A stretch of DNA of 64,000 bases from Mycoplasmataceae bacterium (GTDB taxonomy: Bacteria > Bacillota_I > Bacilli_A > Mycoplasmatales > Mycoplasmoidaceae): NCBI GenBank assembly GCA_031265955.1, contig JAISBY010000010.1, positions 310,001 to 374,000 of the forward strand, written 5' to 3'. Positions 9,027 through 18,442 of this stretch are shown here, piece after piece (within the stretch, counting starts at the first letter, position 1; each line of letters starts with the position of its first letter). A program made the translations under genes and the position numbers. Below the pieces are notes generated by a model. The model saw only the letters and a program-made list of their open reading frames with translations. It did no database searches and had not been told where the DNA came from.

Positions 9027-10592
9027 TTATGATTCAACTGCGTATTTTCAGTCAGAGAGATTACCTCAATCGGTTACAGGCTGACCAGTTTCAACAGCAC
9101 TACCTGCACTGTTTCTATAGCTAGTCGACACATGAAGTATTCCATTTTTCTTGACATTATCAAAAGCATTACTTTTAACTTCAGGGCAAACATCATGATT
9201 TCAATATATGTGTTCTAAACCAGTACAATTTTTAAAAGCTCCTTCATCAATAAGATCAATTTCAGTGTTTGGAAAACGAATTTCTTTTAAATTCGCACAG
9301 TTTTCAAATGCTTCAGTACCGATGTGGCCTCATCCCGTAGCCTGAGATAAATCAATTTCTTGTAAAGCGGGATTACTTGCAAATAATCTATCGTATATGA
9401 AATAGCTTCAGTATTCTTCTTCAAAATAACTATTGACTGCATTACCAAGGTTACCAGCCGATCCTATGACACAAGTGATAAATCCAGCGCTAGAACGAAT
9501 AATAGCAGCTCCATAGTTTCCATTAGAAACTATAGACAATTTGCTATCTTCAGTAAATTTATCTGTTAAAGCAATAATTTTGTCAACTTCTAAGTTAGGA
9601 CAGCCATCAAAACTAAATGGTTCAATCCTTGCAATTTTGGTATCCTCTGAAGGAATGAATCCTTCAAAGTCGTGGCATATACCAAAAGCATCAAAATCAA
9701 TTGTTACATAACAATTAGGTAAGGAAAAAGTTTTAAGTTTGGAACATTGGAAAAATGCTTGATCACCAATTGATAAACTGCTATTTGTTTCAGTAATGTT
9801 TTTTATTCTATTTGTTGGTGAATCAGCACTGGGTAATGAGACATTTTCTAAGTGATCACAAAGTGAAAAAGCGTTCTCTCCAATGGAAATCTGCTCAAAA
9901 TTAGTCGGTAAAACAATGTTTTTAATACCTCCACAAGATCAGAAAGCATAAGCACCAATGGATAAAGTAGAATTAATATTTTCAAAACTAATTGTAAGTT
10001 TTTCCTGTATGTCTTTTAAAAGTGTGGAATTGGCAAAAGCATCATCAGCAATGATATCAAAACATGATAAATCAATTGTTGTATATGTATGTTCTTGTGC
10101 TTGTTGGGTTCAATCAGGGTTCTTAATATCATCAGAAGTTAATGTGCCTGTTGATTTATTAAATATATTTTTCCATTCTGGATCTTCCGGGCTAAGAACA
10201 CTTGTTTGTTGATATTTTCATAATTCAATTTCAGTAGAAGCTGCGTTGTTATTGTATGTACCAGTAACTGTAACCTTTAGTTTCTCATTATCTATTACTT
10301 TGTCGTAGGTAAGTTTATTACCAGCAATGGTTACATTTGTACTTCCAGCTCTAAAAGTAACATCTTTTGAAATATCTTTATCATCTTCCCACATTTTAAG
10401 TGTTACAAAAGTAAATTTATCAGGATTTCAATCCAATTCTGTAATATCACCTGTTGTTAGTTTATATGTGTGTGGTATAGGATCTGGTTTGGAACATTGT
10501 GTTAAAATAATTCCTGATGATGAAACACCAACCAATCCAAATGTACCTAAGACACTACTATTTATTATTTTTTTAATTCTTCTTTTTTGCAT
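9027..10592 (-). CDS. BspA-like leucine-rich-repeat surface lipoprotein
   Basis: 521 residues from ATG at 10592 (AGGGGAAT site upstream) to TAA 9027. A basic start and hydrophobic stretch end in ILTQC near residue 33, a mycoplasma lipobox. The body carries repeated LRR_5/BspA-type units with the cores IGDQAFFQCSKLKTFSLP, IGTEAFENCANLKEIRFP and GAFKNCTGLEHIYW, each placing A/F-x-x-C-x-x-L at regular spacing. About ten UGA Trp codons are used. Such lipoproteins are exposed on the membrane and often bind host ligands; the ligand here is unknown. The gene opposes the ribosomal operon it splits and is preceded by the repeat-flanked promoter at 10716-10872. Confidence 0.88.
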
Positions 10593-10689
10593 GTTATTCC
10601 CCTTTTACAAAATGTTTTGTTAATCAAAGAATAAAAAATACAGTCATCGTGTGTGATGCTTGTATTAGTACTAGTTTTAGTATGTATAA

Positions 10690-10770
10690 CTAAGTCAATT
10701 TTGCGCGCACGTGCGGTGTGTGTGTGTGTGTGTGTGTGAGTGTGTGTGTGAACGCTATCATATCTCTCAT
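10690..10770 (-). other. Leader ORF containing the CA repeat
   Basis: From ATG 10770, 11 nt after a TATAAT box, a 26-codon frame runs through the dinucleotide tract as alternating Thr-His codons and stops at TAG 10690-10692. If one CA unit were lost, the frame would pass the start of the lipoprotein gene and stop at a TAA about 26 nt inside it; if one unit were gained, it would end earlier at another TAA. It may be a regulatory leader peptide, or chance. Confidence 0.35.
10716..10750. repeat. (GT)n dinucleotide tract
   Basis: About 11 GT units, an AG interruption, then five TG units. On the minus strand this is a (CA)n run in the 5' leader of the lipoprotein gene at 9027-10592. It is the inverted partner of the (CA)15 run at 10843-10872. 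Such tracts change length by slippage during replication. Confidence 0.95.
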
Positions 10771-10781
10771 TACCAAAATTA

Positions 10782-10787
10782 ATTATA
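10782..10787 (-). promoter_or_regulatory. -10 box of the BspA-like lipoprotein gene
   Basis: A perfect TATAAT on the minus strand, lying between the two inverted dinucleotide tracts; no convincing -35 box was seen at 16-18 nt. The predicted transcript would start near 10775, contain the CA repeat and reach the lipoprotein ATG about 185 nt later. Confidence 0.55.
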
Positions 10788-10841
10788 GAGAGTTTTCTAA
10801 CAAAATCATAGATTTGTGGTAGCTATTCACCGAGAAAGTTT

Positions 10842-10874
<33 letters not shown>

Positions 10875-11041
10875 CGATAAAGACAGAAAAATCAATGGTT
10901 TTTTATTTATTTTTGAACTTACAAATTGGTTAAAAATACAATCAAAATATTTCTAATTTTTTAGTAGATAGTTACATTTTTTGCAATTTAATGAGAAAAT
11001 TCCCATACCGTTCTAATGGGCACACCTTAACTAATAACGGA

Positions 11042-11506
11042 TTATTCTTTTAAGTTGTTAAGTCTGACAATATTGTCCAAACGTCTATCTAGCTTGTCAA
11101 ATCTTGAGATAACATAATTATTAAACTCATTCTGCTTTTTATTAAATTCATCTTGTTTATCAAAACGAGCATCAATTTGTTCAAATTTATTTACTATTCA
11201 TTTCTGAAATTCTAAAAATCAAGCTGGTGGTTGTGACGGATCAACAATTATGTCTTTCATTTCTTCAATTATAATAACACGTTTAGATGACAACTTGAAA
11301 TTTATCCGTTCAACTACTAGTTGCATTTCTTGTTTTGCTTTCACTCACGATTCGTTATCGTAAAAATAAAACAGAATAGTGTTGGTAACATCGTCTAAAA
11401 TTTCTTTCGCTTTGTACTTCTTGCAAATATTTCTAACAGCTTCAAACTTGTCTACAAATACATTTGTAGACATCATAACAACGGTCGGTATCTTGTTATT
11501 TTTCAT
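11042..11506 (-). CDS. Small coiled-coil protein, DUF16-like in layout
   Basis: 154 residues from ATG 11506 with an AAGGAG site. The first 85 residues are a mixed alpha/beta-looking segment (IPTVVMMSTNVFVDKFEAV). Residues 100-154 form a charged heptad coiled coil: QKWIVNKFEQIDARFDKQDE and then FNNYVISRFDKLDRRLDNI. The layout, a short N-terminal part plus a C-terminal coil with repeated D-x-R-x-D, recalls the DUF16 proteins of M. pneumoniae, but homology could not be tested. No signal peptide or membrane segment, so cytoplasmic. It faces away from rpmJ inside the split ribosomal operon. Confidence 0.7.
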
Positions 11507-11664
11507 TTAGTCTCCTTACCATAGTAATACAAGCGAAATAAAAAATTTGTTAGATTATTTTGAAAATGTTATCTGAAAACACAGGGTTTTTTACAATACC
11601 GTCATACAATAATTTTCTTTCGATATTTTTTATGTCTTTTATCAAAAAAATAATGGTTTTGGTA

Positions 11665-11670
11665 TATAAT
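11665..11670 (+). promoter_or_regulatory. -10 box restarting the alpha operon
   Basis: TATAAT 23 nt before the rpmJ ATG, with no recognisable -35 hexamer. It would restart transcription of rpmJ-rpsM-rpsK-rpoA-rplQ after the inserted minus-strand genes. Confidence 0.65.
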
Positions 11671-11692
11671 TACGCCCCATTTGGAAAAAACA

Positions 11693-11806
11693 ATGAAAGT
11701 TAGAGCGTCAGTAAAACCAATTTGCAAAGATTGTAAAGTTATTAAGAGACATGGTCGTGTGATGGTTATTTGTAAGAATCCAAAGCATAAACAAAGACAA
11801 GGTTAA
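11693..11806 (+). CDS. rpmJ: 50S ribosomal protein L36
   Basis: 37 residues: [20 protein letters not shown], then [17 protein letters not shown]. The zinc site C-x2-C ... C ... H is complete, so this is the zinc-binding form. It is too short for many gene finders. It opens the second half of the split operon, directly after the promoter at 11665. Confidence 0.96.
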   Translation: MKVRASVKPICKDCKVIKRHGRVMVICKNPKHKQRQG

Positions 11807-11832
11807 TCTTTAAGGAGCATAGAAATTAAATA

Positions 11833-12210
11833 ATGGCACGTTTATTAGGCGTAGATATTCCCAACAATAAAAAGGTTCCTTTTGCATTAACAGCGATTTA
11901 TGGCATTGGTATTTCTACTGGCAGAAAAATTGTTAAAACTGCTAAAGTAGATCCTGAAAAACGTATTAGTGAATTAACTGAACAAGAACTAGCAGCTATT
12001 CGTGAAGTTGCCATTAAATTAACCACCGAAGGTGATTTACGTCGTGAAATTGCCATGAATATTAAACGCTTAATTGAAATCGGTAGTTATCGTGGCCTTC
12101 GCCATCGTCGTGGTTTGCCAGTAAGAGGTCAGCGCACTAAAACTAATGGTCGTACTCGTAAGGGTCCTCGTAAAACAGTTGCAAACAAGAAGGTAGAGAC
12201 TAAGAATTAG
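11833..12210 (+). CDS. rpsM: 30S ribosomal protein S13
   Basis: 125 residues, the usual size. [31 protein letters not shown] and the tail [20 protein letters not shown] are diagnostic. S13 contacts tRNA in the P site and forms bridges to the 50S subunit. AAGGAGCAT lies upstream. The next gene, rpsK, follows after 8 nt. Confidence 0.98.
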   Translation: MARLLGVDIPNNKKVPFALTAIYGIGISTGRKIVKTAKVDPEKRISELTEQELAAIREVAIKLTTEGDLRREIAMNIKRLIEIGSYRGLRHRRGLPVRGQRTKTNGRTRKGPRKTVANKKVETKN

Positions 12211-12218
12211 GAGATAAC

Positions 12219-12641
12219 ATGGCTGAGACTAAGAAACAAGAAAAAGCAACTACTGCTGCTCCTAAAAAAGCGAAACCAAAGAAAAAAAGAAAACTAGCGG
12301 ATGTTCATGGCGTTGCTCATATCCACGCATCAGTTAATAATACGATTGTAACAATTACCGACGTTAAAGGTAATGCTATCGCTTGGAGTTCGTCTGGGGC
12401 TATCGGTTACAAAGGTAGTAAAAAATCTACGCCTTATGCTGCGGGATTAGCGGCGGCAGCTGTCGCTAAGAATGCGATGGCTTTAGGACTAAAAAGTGTA
12501 GTTGTTAATGTGAATGGGACTGGTCAGGGTAAAGATACTGCAATTCGTTCGTTGGCGGCTGCAGGATTACAAATTACCGAAATGAATGATGTCACTGCCA
12601 TTCCGCACAATGGTTGTCGGCCACCGAAAAAACCACGTTAA
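12219..12641 (+). CDS. rpsK: 30S ribosomal protein S11
   Basis: 140 residues; the first 30 are a Lys/Ala/Pro-rich extension and the core starts at [40 protein letters not shown]-like residues (here [10 protein letters not shown]) and the ending [12 protein letters not shown] (here [13 protein letters not shown]) agree with the family. S11 forms part of the 30S platform at the E site. TAGGAGATA precedes the ATG. Confidence 0.97.
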   Translation: MAETKKQEKATTAAPKKAKPKKKRKLADVHGVAHIHASVNNTIVTITDVKGNAIAWSSSGAIGYKGSKKSTPYAAGLAAAAVAKNAMALGLKSVVVNVNGTGQGKDTAIRSLAAAGLQITEMNDVTAIPHNGCRPPKKPR

Positions 12642-12667
12642 GGGCACAAACAACGAAGGAGATCAAA

Positions 12668-13651
12668 ATGGAAAAATTCTTAAAATATACAATTAAACCG
12701 GAAATCGAAGCAAGTAACGAGCAACAAGCAAAGTTTACAATTAGTCCTCTTGAAAAAGGATTTGGCGTAACCTTAGGTAATGCTTTACGCCGTACGATGT
12801 TATCTAATATTCCAGGAGCAAGTATTTTTGCAATTAAAATTCCTGGTGTTAACCATGAATTCCAAGCTATTAACGGTGTCAAAGAAGACGTGACACAAAT
12901 TATCCTTAACCTTAAAAATTTAGTAATTATGATTGACGAAAATGTTATTAGTGATGATGAACTTGCTTCTACCAAAATTGAACAATGGCCAACAATGAAA
13001 ATTTCTAAAAAAGGAAATGGCGAAATCTATGCAAGTGATATTGAATTACCAAGTGGTTTCGATATCTTCAATAAGGATTTGTACATCGCTACCATCACTA
13101 ACGCGAGTACTAAGTTAGATTTAGAAATTTACGCGATTCGTGGCCGTGGTTTTAAAACATTCGCCCAAAACCGTGAAATGGTTAACTCATTAAATGTAAT
13201 TGCAACTGACTCTAATTTTAGCCCAATTGTTCGTGTTGGTTATGCCGTAGAAGAACAAAAAATATCTAAAACCATCACTGGTGATATTTTAACGCTTGAT
13301 GTAGCGACTAACGGTTCAATTTCACCGCAAGATTCTGTGGCGATGGCTGCTAAAATTTTAAGCGAGCACTTAAAACCATTAATTGATATTAGTGCGGCAA
13401 TTGAAACAATGCAAATTATTAAAGAACACGAAGAGGAAAAGAAACAAGAAGGTTTATCTATTCCGATTGAAGAACTTACCTTATCAGTACGTTCATACAA
13501 CTGTTTAAAACGTCGTGGTATTCAAACTATTAATGAATTAACGGCGATGACTAAAACCGAAGTAGAAAAAATTAAGAACCTTGGTAAGAAATCTTTACGT
13601 GAGATTCAAAAACAATTAGTCGAATACGGTTTAACTTTTAAAGAGGAATAA
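12668..13651 (+). CDS. rpoA: RNA polymerase alpha subunit
   Basis: 327 residues from ATG 12668, chosen because GAAGGAGAT stands just upstream and MEKFLKYTIKPEIE suits the family; the earlier in-frame ATG at 12614 lies inside rpsK. The N-terminal dimerisation domain has GFGVTLGNALRRTMLSNIPG. The C-terminal domain (about 265-327) holds the helix-hairpin-helix region LKRRGIQTINELTAMT and NLGKKSLREIQKQL. Alpha assembles RNA polymerase and, through the CTD, contacts UP elements and activators. Confidence 0.97.
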   Translation: MEKFLKYTIKPEIEASNEQQAKFTISPLEKGFGVTLGNALRRTMLSNIPGASIFAIKIPGVNHEFQAINGVKEDVTQIILNLKNLVIMIDENVISDDELASTKIEQWPTMKISKKGNGEIYASDIELPSGFDIFNKDLYIATITNASTKLDLEIYAIRGRGFKTFAQNREMVNSLNVIATDSNFSPIVRVGYAVEEQKISKTITGDILTLDVATNGSISPQDSVAMAAKILSEHLKPLIDISAAIETMQIIKEHEEEKKQEGLSIPIEELTLSVRSYNCLKRRGIQTINELTAMTKTEVEKIKNLGKKSLREIQKQLVEYGLTFKEE

Positions 13652-13654
13652 ACA

Positions 13655-14011
13655 ATGTCTTATGTTAATAAACCTGGAAAAACATCCAGTTGAAGACAAA
13701 TGGTTATTCGTCAACAAGTTAGTGATGTAATCGCTTACGGTAAAATTCGTACGACTTTTACCAAAGCAAAAGAAACACAAAAGCATGTTGACCGTATTAT
13801 TACAACCGCTAAAAAAGATACACTTGATGCTAAACGTCGTATTTTGTCGATTGTAAAGCCAACTAAAAAATTAGATCGAAATGCTTTAGTAAAAAAATTG
13901 AGTGAAATCGCTAAAAAATATAGCCAACGTAAAGGCGGTTACACCCGCGTGCTCCGCCTTGGCAAAAGACCAGGCGATCGAACCGAAGTTGCGATTCTGG
14001 AATTAGTTTAA
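13655..14011 (+). CDS. rplQ: 50S ribosomal protein L17
   Basis: 118 residues from ATG 13655, 3 nt after rpoA; UGA at 13691 encodes Trp in the family motif KTSSWRQMVIRQQ. IRTTFTKAKETQKHVDRIIT and GGYTRVLRLGKRPGDRTEVAILELV close the match. L17 sits near the exit tunnel. It is the last gene of the operon and a strong terminator begins at its stop codon. Confidence 0.97.
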
Positions 14012-14042
14012 AAAATAGCGAAGTTTGATTCGCTATTTTTTC
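14011..14042 (+). terminator. Bidirectional terminator after rplQ
   Basis: AAAAATAGCGAA (14011-14022) pairs perfectly with TTCGCTATTTTT (14029-14040) around GTTTGA. The A-run before and T-run after the GC core let it work in both directions. The aquaporin stop codon (14033-14035, minus strand) lies inside the right arm, so two convergent genes share it. Confidence 0.92.
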
Positions 14043-14908
14043 TTTAATGTTTTGTTAAAAATAAACGCTGCAATTTGTGCTCCGGTAATTGTACTTAATA
14101 AGTAGAATGGAAATTGAATTCATCCTGCTGTTGCATTTTGACCTCAAGATTGAAAAATTAATGGCGCCAGTGAACGAAACGGATTGCAAGAAGCACCGGT
14201 TAACGGAATCTGCGCCCCAACAATAATGAATAATCCAAAACTGAGAATGATTGATGAAAGTCAACGATTACGTATTTCAATTCGAATATTATTACTTTTT
14301 TTAAAGATAACACTCATTGATAAAATTAAGAAAGTAAATAAACCAAAGAAGATTAATTCACTTAAAAATCCCAAAAATAACGAACCAACGCCTGCTCATT
14401 GTGTTCCATTGATAGTCATTTGATCTACCCAAATATTTTGGTTAACCGTTGTTATACCTAATAATGTCGGGTTGGTTCATTGATTACCAAAACTACTTGG
14501 TGAGCATGTTGCCGCAATGATATAGGTTGTCAATCCAGCGAGTATCGTACCAACTAGTTCTGCCGTAATGTATGTAATTGTTTCTTTATTATTAATATTT
14601 TTATTGGTGCGAGACATTAAAACTAAGGCTGGATTAAATAAAGCTCCAGCATGACCAAAAAAGAAAATTAGTACAAATAAAAATAAGTAGGTTGAAGTAA
14701 ATGTCAGACTAAACATTAATCAATTAATTGATCCATTTTCTTCAACGAACAAGCCTCTCGAGATATATATTCAACATAGTATTAAGGTAACAAATATAAG
14801 AATATATGTACCAATTGCTTCATCAACAAAGCGATGGTTTAGAGATCTTTGTAAGAAAAATTTTCTAGCAACGAAACCATTAATAGTATTCTTTTTTATG
14901 TTGCTCAT
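14033..14908 (-). CDS. MIP family channel (aquaporin / glycerol facilitator)
   Basis: 291 residues with six hydrophobic segments. The first half-helix motif is GHAGALFNPAL (NPA at 92-94). The second is TGASCNPFRSLAP (NPF at 242-244), in which Ala of NPA is replaced by Phe, while the following Arg of the selectivity filter is kept. The protein should pass water or small neutral solutes such as glycerol; GlpF activity feeds glycolysis in mycoplasmas, but the substrate cannot be assigned. TATAAT (14917-14922, minus strand) lies 8 nt before the ATG, so the mRNA is probably leaderless. It follows a PAP2 gene and a small membrane protein on the same strand. Confidence 0.88.
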
Positions 14909-14940
14909 GTTTTTTCATTATATATACTTGGTATTTAAAT

Positions 14941-15153
14941 TTACTTAGTTTTACGTTTAACTTTTTTGTAGGAATTTTTAATTTTTTTATTGTTAGGTTG
15001 TTTGTATTTAGTTTTGCGTTTGTGAATGGCTAACAAAATAGGAATGATGATGCTAGAAGAAATGAATGGTAAAGCAATTAAAATACTTAGTCCAATGATT
15101 AAAGCATAATTGACAGATTGTGAAGTACTTGCAGCTAAAACAGTATGTAACAT
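14941..15153 (-). CDS. Small single-pass membrane protein
   Basis: 70 residues from ATG 15153 with an AGGAGAAA site. One long hydrophobic helix (ALIIGLSILIALPFISSSII, continuing to about residue 42) is followed by a strongly basic tail of about 25 residues (KRKTKYKQPNNKKIKNSYKK). Not recognised. It begins 9 nt after the PAP2 stop, so it is probably co-transcribed with it, and the basic tail should face the cytoplasm. Confidence 0.6.
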   Translation of the reverse strand: MLHTVLAASTSQSVNYALIIGLSILIALPFISSSIIIPILLAIHKRKTKYKQPNNKKIKNSYKKVKRKTK

Positions 15154-15162
15154 ATTTTTCTC

Positions 15163-16410
15163 CTAACGATGATTGGGGTTAATTTTCAAACCAGTTCAAG
15201 CATCTAAGTGTTTTGAACCATAACAATATTGACAGTGGAATATTGATAATAATCCAATCGCAATTAAACTACCGATAGTAACATCGCTCAAATAATGTGC
15301 TCCAGCTAACAATCGTCCAAACGCCACTAATCCCGCCCCACAAACAGCTACAATAAATAAAGTGCGACGAATTTTTTTGGTATTTAAGCGAGTGACAGTA
15401 AACGGTAAAGAAACTAGTGAATAAAATCCAACTGCCGCCATTGTTTCGTGACCGCTTGGAAAGGATTTAGAAGCATCTTCACTAATGAAAGGTAAATTCC
15501 CGGTGGTGCCATAACCGTATGGAGTGTATGGTAAGGCATATCAAGGGTGAAAACCGCCATTAGGATCGTTTGCACCAATACCGATGATATTGCCAGCTTC
15601 ATCATATTGTAATGGTTGGAAGTACATTGATGATTCCACTGGGATTCATTTAATTGAACCATCTAATAAAATGACTTTGTATGATGTTCATGTTGGAACC
15701 ATCCATCTATCAGTTAAATTAACCACCCCATTTGACATTAAGAAACGAAAACGTTCTCTTTGCAAAGTTGGTTTGATGGCAATTTCAACCAATAGAATCG
15801 CAATGACACTAGCAGATGTTAATATAAAAGCATACCTTAATAACTCTGACATTGTTTTTGGGCTGATACGTCGTAAAATCAATCATGTTGGGAGAATGAA
15901 CAAAACGCTAAATAATAAACCAAGTACAATAAATGTTCAGAAAGTTAGCGCATCTTTTATATGCCCATAACTATCTAACGGGCTAATTTGTCCGTAACGA
16001 GCAACGCCTTCAAAAGAGACTAACATTAGAGGAAAAAATTGAAAGAAGCATGAATACACTACTCATCCAACCGCCACAATAATTGTGCCATAGCGTACAA
16101 TTTGTCTTCACGAATTTGATTTAATCTTGTAAGCGTTTTGGTTAAAAATGACTAGGGCTACAATCGTAGCTAAAATACAAGGACCAGTGCCGACAATTTC
16201 CATTACTCTAGCAAAAATATCTTTTGTATAGACAAACCCGCTAGACGGATCGGGTAATTCTGGTTTAGCTAAGATTCAATCAATTTGATAATCATAGAAA
16301 GCAGCGATAGTCATTAAAAGCACCGATAAACCTAAAATAGTGCCACAAATAATTCAAATCGCTTTTTTACTCAATTTGTAAACATTGTGATTGGTTTTAC
16401 TGATAAACAT
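15163..16410 (-). CDS. PAP2 superfamily membrane phosphatase
   Basis: 415 residues with about six membrane segments. The three phosphatase motifs are in order: a K-x6-R type motif (KPTLQRERFRF), PSGH in SFPSGHETMA, and the R-x5-H-x3-D motif GRLLAGAHYLSDVTIG. Such enzymes release phosphate from lipid phosphates (phosphatidate, undecaprenyl diphosphate or PGP-like substrates) at the outer face of the membrane. A long loop of about 90 residues separates motif 1 from PSGH. UGA Trp codons occur throughout. A TAAAAT-like box is 6 nt before the ATG. The exact lipid substrate is unknown. Confidence 0.87.
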
Positions 16411-16523
16411 GGAAATATTTTACTACTTTAAGTGTGGTGTTAGAATAAATATTTCTTTTTGATTACGCGACTTAAAGACTTTGAGAATTCTTAACAATGT
16501 GGTAAATGTATCGTATTTTATGC

Positions 16524-16529
16524 GATAAT
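16524..16529 (+). promoter_or_regulatory. Extended -10 box of the DJ-1-like gene
   Basis: TGCGATAAT is an extended -10 element with one mismatch, 30 nt before the ATG at 16560. A GAGAGG ribosome binding site lies at about 16545-16550. Confidence 0.5.
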
Positions 16530-16559
16530 GTGAGCTAATTAATAGAGAGGATTGCCTAT

Positions 16560-17114
16560 ATGTTAAAAATTGCCATAATGGTAGCTAACCAAACCGAGGA
16601 TATTGAACTTGTTGTCCCAGTAGACATTTGAAGACGAGCTGGATTAATTGTAAAATTGATTTCCATTGAAAAAAAGAAAAATGTTATTTTAGCCCACGGA
16701 ACTAAAGTATCTTGTGATGAAATTTTAGCTAAAGAAAACTTAAGTAAATATAATGCTGTTTTTCTACCAGGTGGGCCTGGTTATGTGAGATTTAATAAAG
16801 AATTTGCGCCTAAATTAGTTGCTTTTGCTCAAAAAGAACATAAGAATCCGAAAATTAATTTCTTAGCAATTTGTGCAGCCCCTTTATGCTTTGCAGATTG
16901 GGATGTTTTAGATGCAGGTGTAAAAGTCACTTGTTATCCCAGTTTAGTAAACGCCAAAATTGAAGATAATTATGTCAAACAAGATTTAGTTGTTTCTAAA
17001 AATTTTATTACAGCAGCTGGTCCTGGCATTGCAAGTGACTTCGCTTTTAAAGTTGTTGAGGAATTTATTGATGCTGCCAAAGTTAAAGACTTACAAAAAG
17101 AAATGTTATTTTAA
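16560..17114 (+). CDS. DJ-1/PfpI family protein (YajL-like)
   Basis: 184 residues. The family start (VANQTEDIELVVPVDIWRRAG), the nucleophile elbow FLAICAAP with Cys105, and the C-terminal AAGPGIASDFAFKVVEEF are present; the acidic residue that tunes the Cys lies in TEDIE. Members act as protein or methylglyoxal-damage repair enzymes or redox chaperones; which one applies is not resolved here. It has its own promoter and probably leads a two-gene unit with hpf, which starts 17 nt later. Confidence 0.88.
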
Positions 17115-17131
17115 GATAAGGAATTAATTAT

Positions 17132-17425
17132 ATGACATACACCATTCGTTGAAAAGACTGTCAAAAATCTAATGCGGTTGCTTCTCATTTTGAAAGTAAG
17201 ATTGCTCGCTTTGAAGACTTTCGCTTTATTATCCCTGAAGTAAAAGCAGAAATTGTTTACTATCCTAAAAACCAATCATTTACTACTAGAATTAATTTAC
17301 AAGTTATTAAAAAAGGTATGCTTCGTGCTGAAGCCAATGCTCATGATGTGTTAACTTCAATTAACGAAGCGGTGGATCGGATTATCGATCAATTACGTCG
17401 TGTCAAAACAAAGTACGAAAAGTAA
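17132..17425 (+). CDS. hpf: Ribosome hibernation-promoting factor, short form
   Basis: 97 residues of the HPF/YfiA (RaiA) fold, with the final helix ANAHDVLTSINEAVDRIIDQL and KTKYEK. It lacks the C-terminal dimerisation domain of long HPF, so it would inactivate 70S ribosomes without making 100S dimers unaided. AAGGAATT lies upstream. The last two codons (AAG TAA) belong to a 29-bp direct repeat that recurs at 18443, after the Fic gene. Confidence 0.88.
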
Positions 17426-17446
17426 ATAATTACATTATTTATAAAA
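17418..17446. repeat. 29-bp direct repeat, copy 1
   Basis: Perfect 29-bp match to 18443-18471, starting in the hpf end and running into the spacer (AAAAGTAAATAATTACATTA and 9 more bases). With one inserted A the similarity goes on through TTAAT. The two copies lie 1025 bp apart and bracket the Fic-HTH gene. Confidence 0.95.
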
Positions 17447-17483
17447 TTAATCCGGAACTTGATAATATAGATTTTAACTAAAT

Positions 17484-17530
17484 AGTTAACTGTTAGTAAA
17501 CTTTTTATATTTTTAACAAAAGTTAACTGT
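17484..17530. promoter_or_regulatory. Two AGTTAACTGT boxes before the Fic-HTH gene
   Basis: AGTTAACTGT occurs at 17484-17493 and again at 17521-17530; each contains the 8-bp palindrome AGTTAACT. A TATATT box (17506-17511) lies between them and the second copy touches the start codon at 17532. They could be operators for the HTH domain encoded by the gene. This is an inference from position and symmetry. Confidence 0.4.
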
Positions 17531-17531
17531 A

Positions 17532-18407
17532 ATGATTCGTATCATGTCTCTTAAAAATATTCAATTAAAAGAATTTAGAAAATATTTTGTTGAATTGATT
17601 CAACAAGCTAGCAATCTTGAGGGCTTGGCTTTAACGTATGGACAAACTAAGGAAATTGTTGAATCATTGGAAAAATCAAAACAAAATTATTCGTGAGAAA
17701 CAATTGAAGTTGTTAGAGGTATACAAAAAGCATATAACTATGTTAATGACATTATAAATTCTTCTCAACAAATTACATATCGCGACGCAATTAACATTAA
17801 CAAGTTAATAGATACCTACGAATCCAAAACTAAAGCTGGGCAATGACGAAATGAATTTGTCAAAATCGGTGGTTCGTCATATGCTCCAGCTTTATATACT
17901 AGTGCAGACTATATTAATCGCATCAATCATTTGTTGGACAACCGAATTACCTTTGATAAAGTTGTCAAACTATACGCAGATATGTCTAAAATGCAATTTT
18001 TTATCAATGGTAATAAACGCACATCATTATGTTTTTGTAATGCTATTTTAATTGCTAATGATTTGGATTTTATTAAAATTGATAGCACTAACAAATTTAC
18101 TGATGCGCTAGTCAAATATTATGAAAACGATAAAAACTTTGATAGATTTTTAACATTAGTGCAACGTTCTTCTTTAATAAGATTGAATGACATTCTTGAA
18201 ATTAATGATAAGAAAACTAAAATCATTTCGCTACTGAATAGTAAGTTACTATTAAATAATATAACGCAATCGGAACTTGCCAACCAAGTCGGAATAACCA
18301 AAAGTTTTGTCAATCAGATTATCAGTGGTAAAAAAATACCTGGCATTGAAATAGCTAAGAAGATAGCTAAATTTTTAGAGTTTGACTGAAAACTTTTTTA
18401 CGATTAA
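17532..18407 (+). CDS. Fic domain protein fused to a C-terminal HTH
   Basis: 291 residues. The N-terminus has ASNLEG at 26-31, similar to the inhibitory-helix motif of class II Fic proteins; KAGQWRNEFVKIGG follows, and the Fic loop QFFINGNKR is at 155-163. The canonical loop is HPFxxGN(G/K)R, so the catalytic His is Gln and Pro is Phe here. Residues about 228-280 form an XRE-type HTH (ITQSELANQVGITKSFVNQI). The normal enzyme transfers AMP to a Ser/Thr/Tyr hydroxyl; this one may be inactive, altered in chemistry, or a regulator. Three UGA Trp codons show adaptation to this host. Direct repeats flank it. A MSLKN start at 17544 is also possible. Confidence 0.8.
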
Positions 18408-18442
18408 TTGAATGGTTGATTAGATTCAATTCTTGCCTTACA

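Noticed and set aside
12614-12667. Longer N-terminus for rpoA
   Set aside because: The in-frame ATG at 12614 lies inside rpsK; the ATG at 12668 has a GGAGAT site and fits the alpha subunit start.
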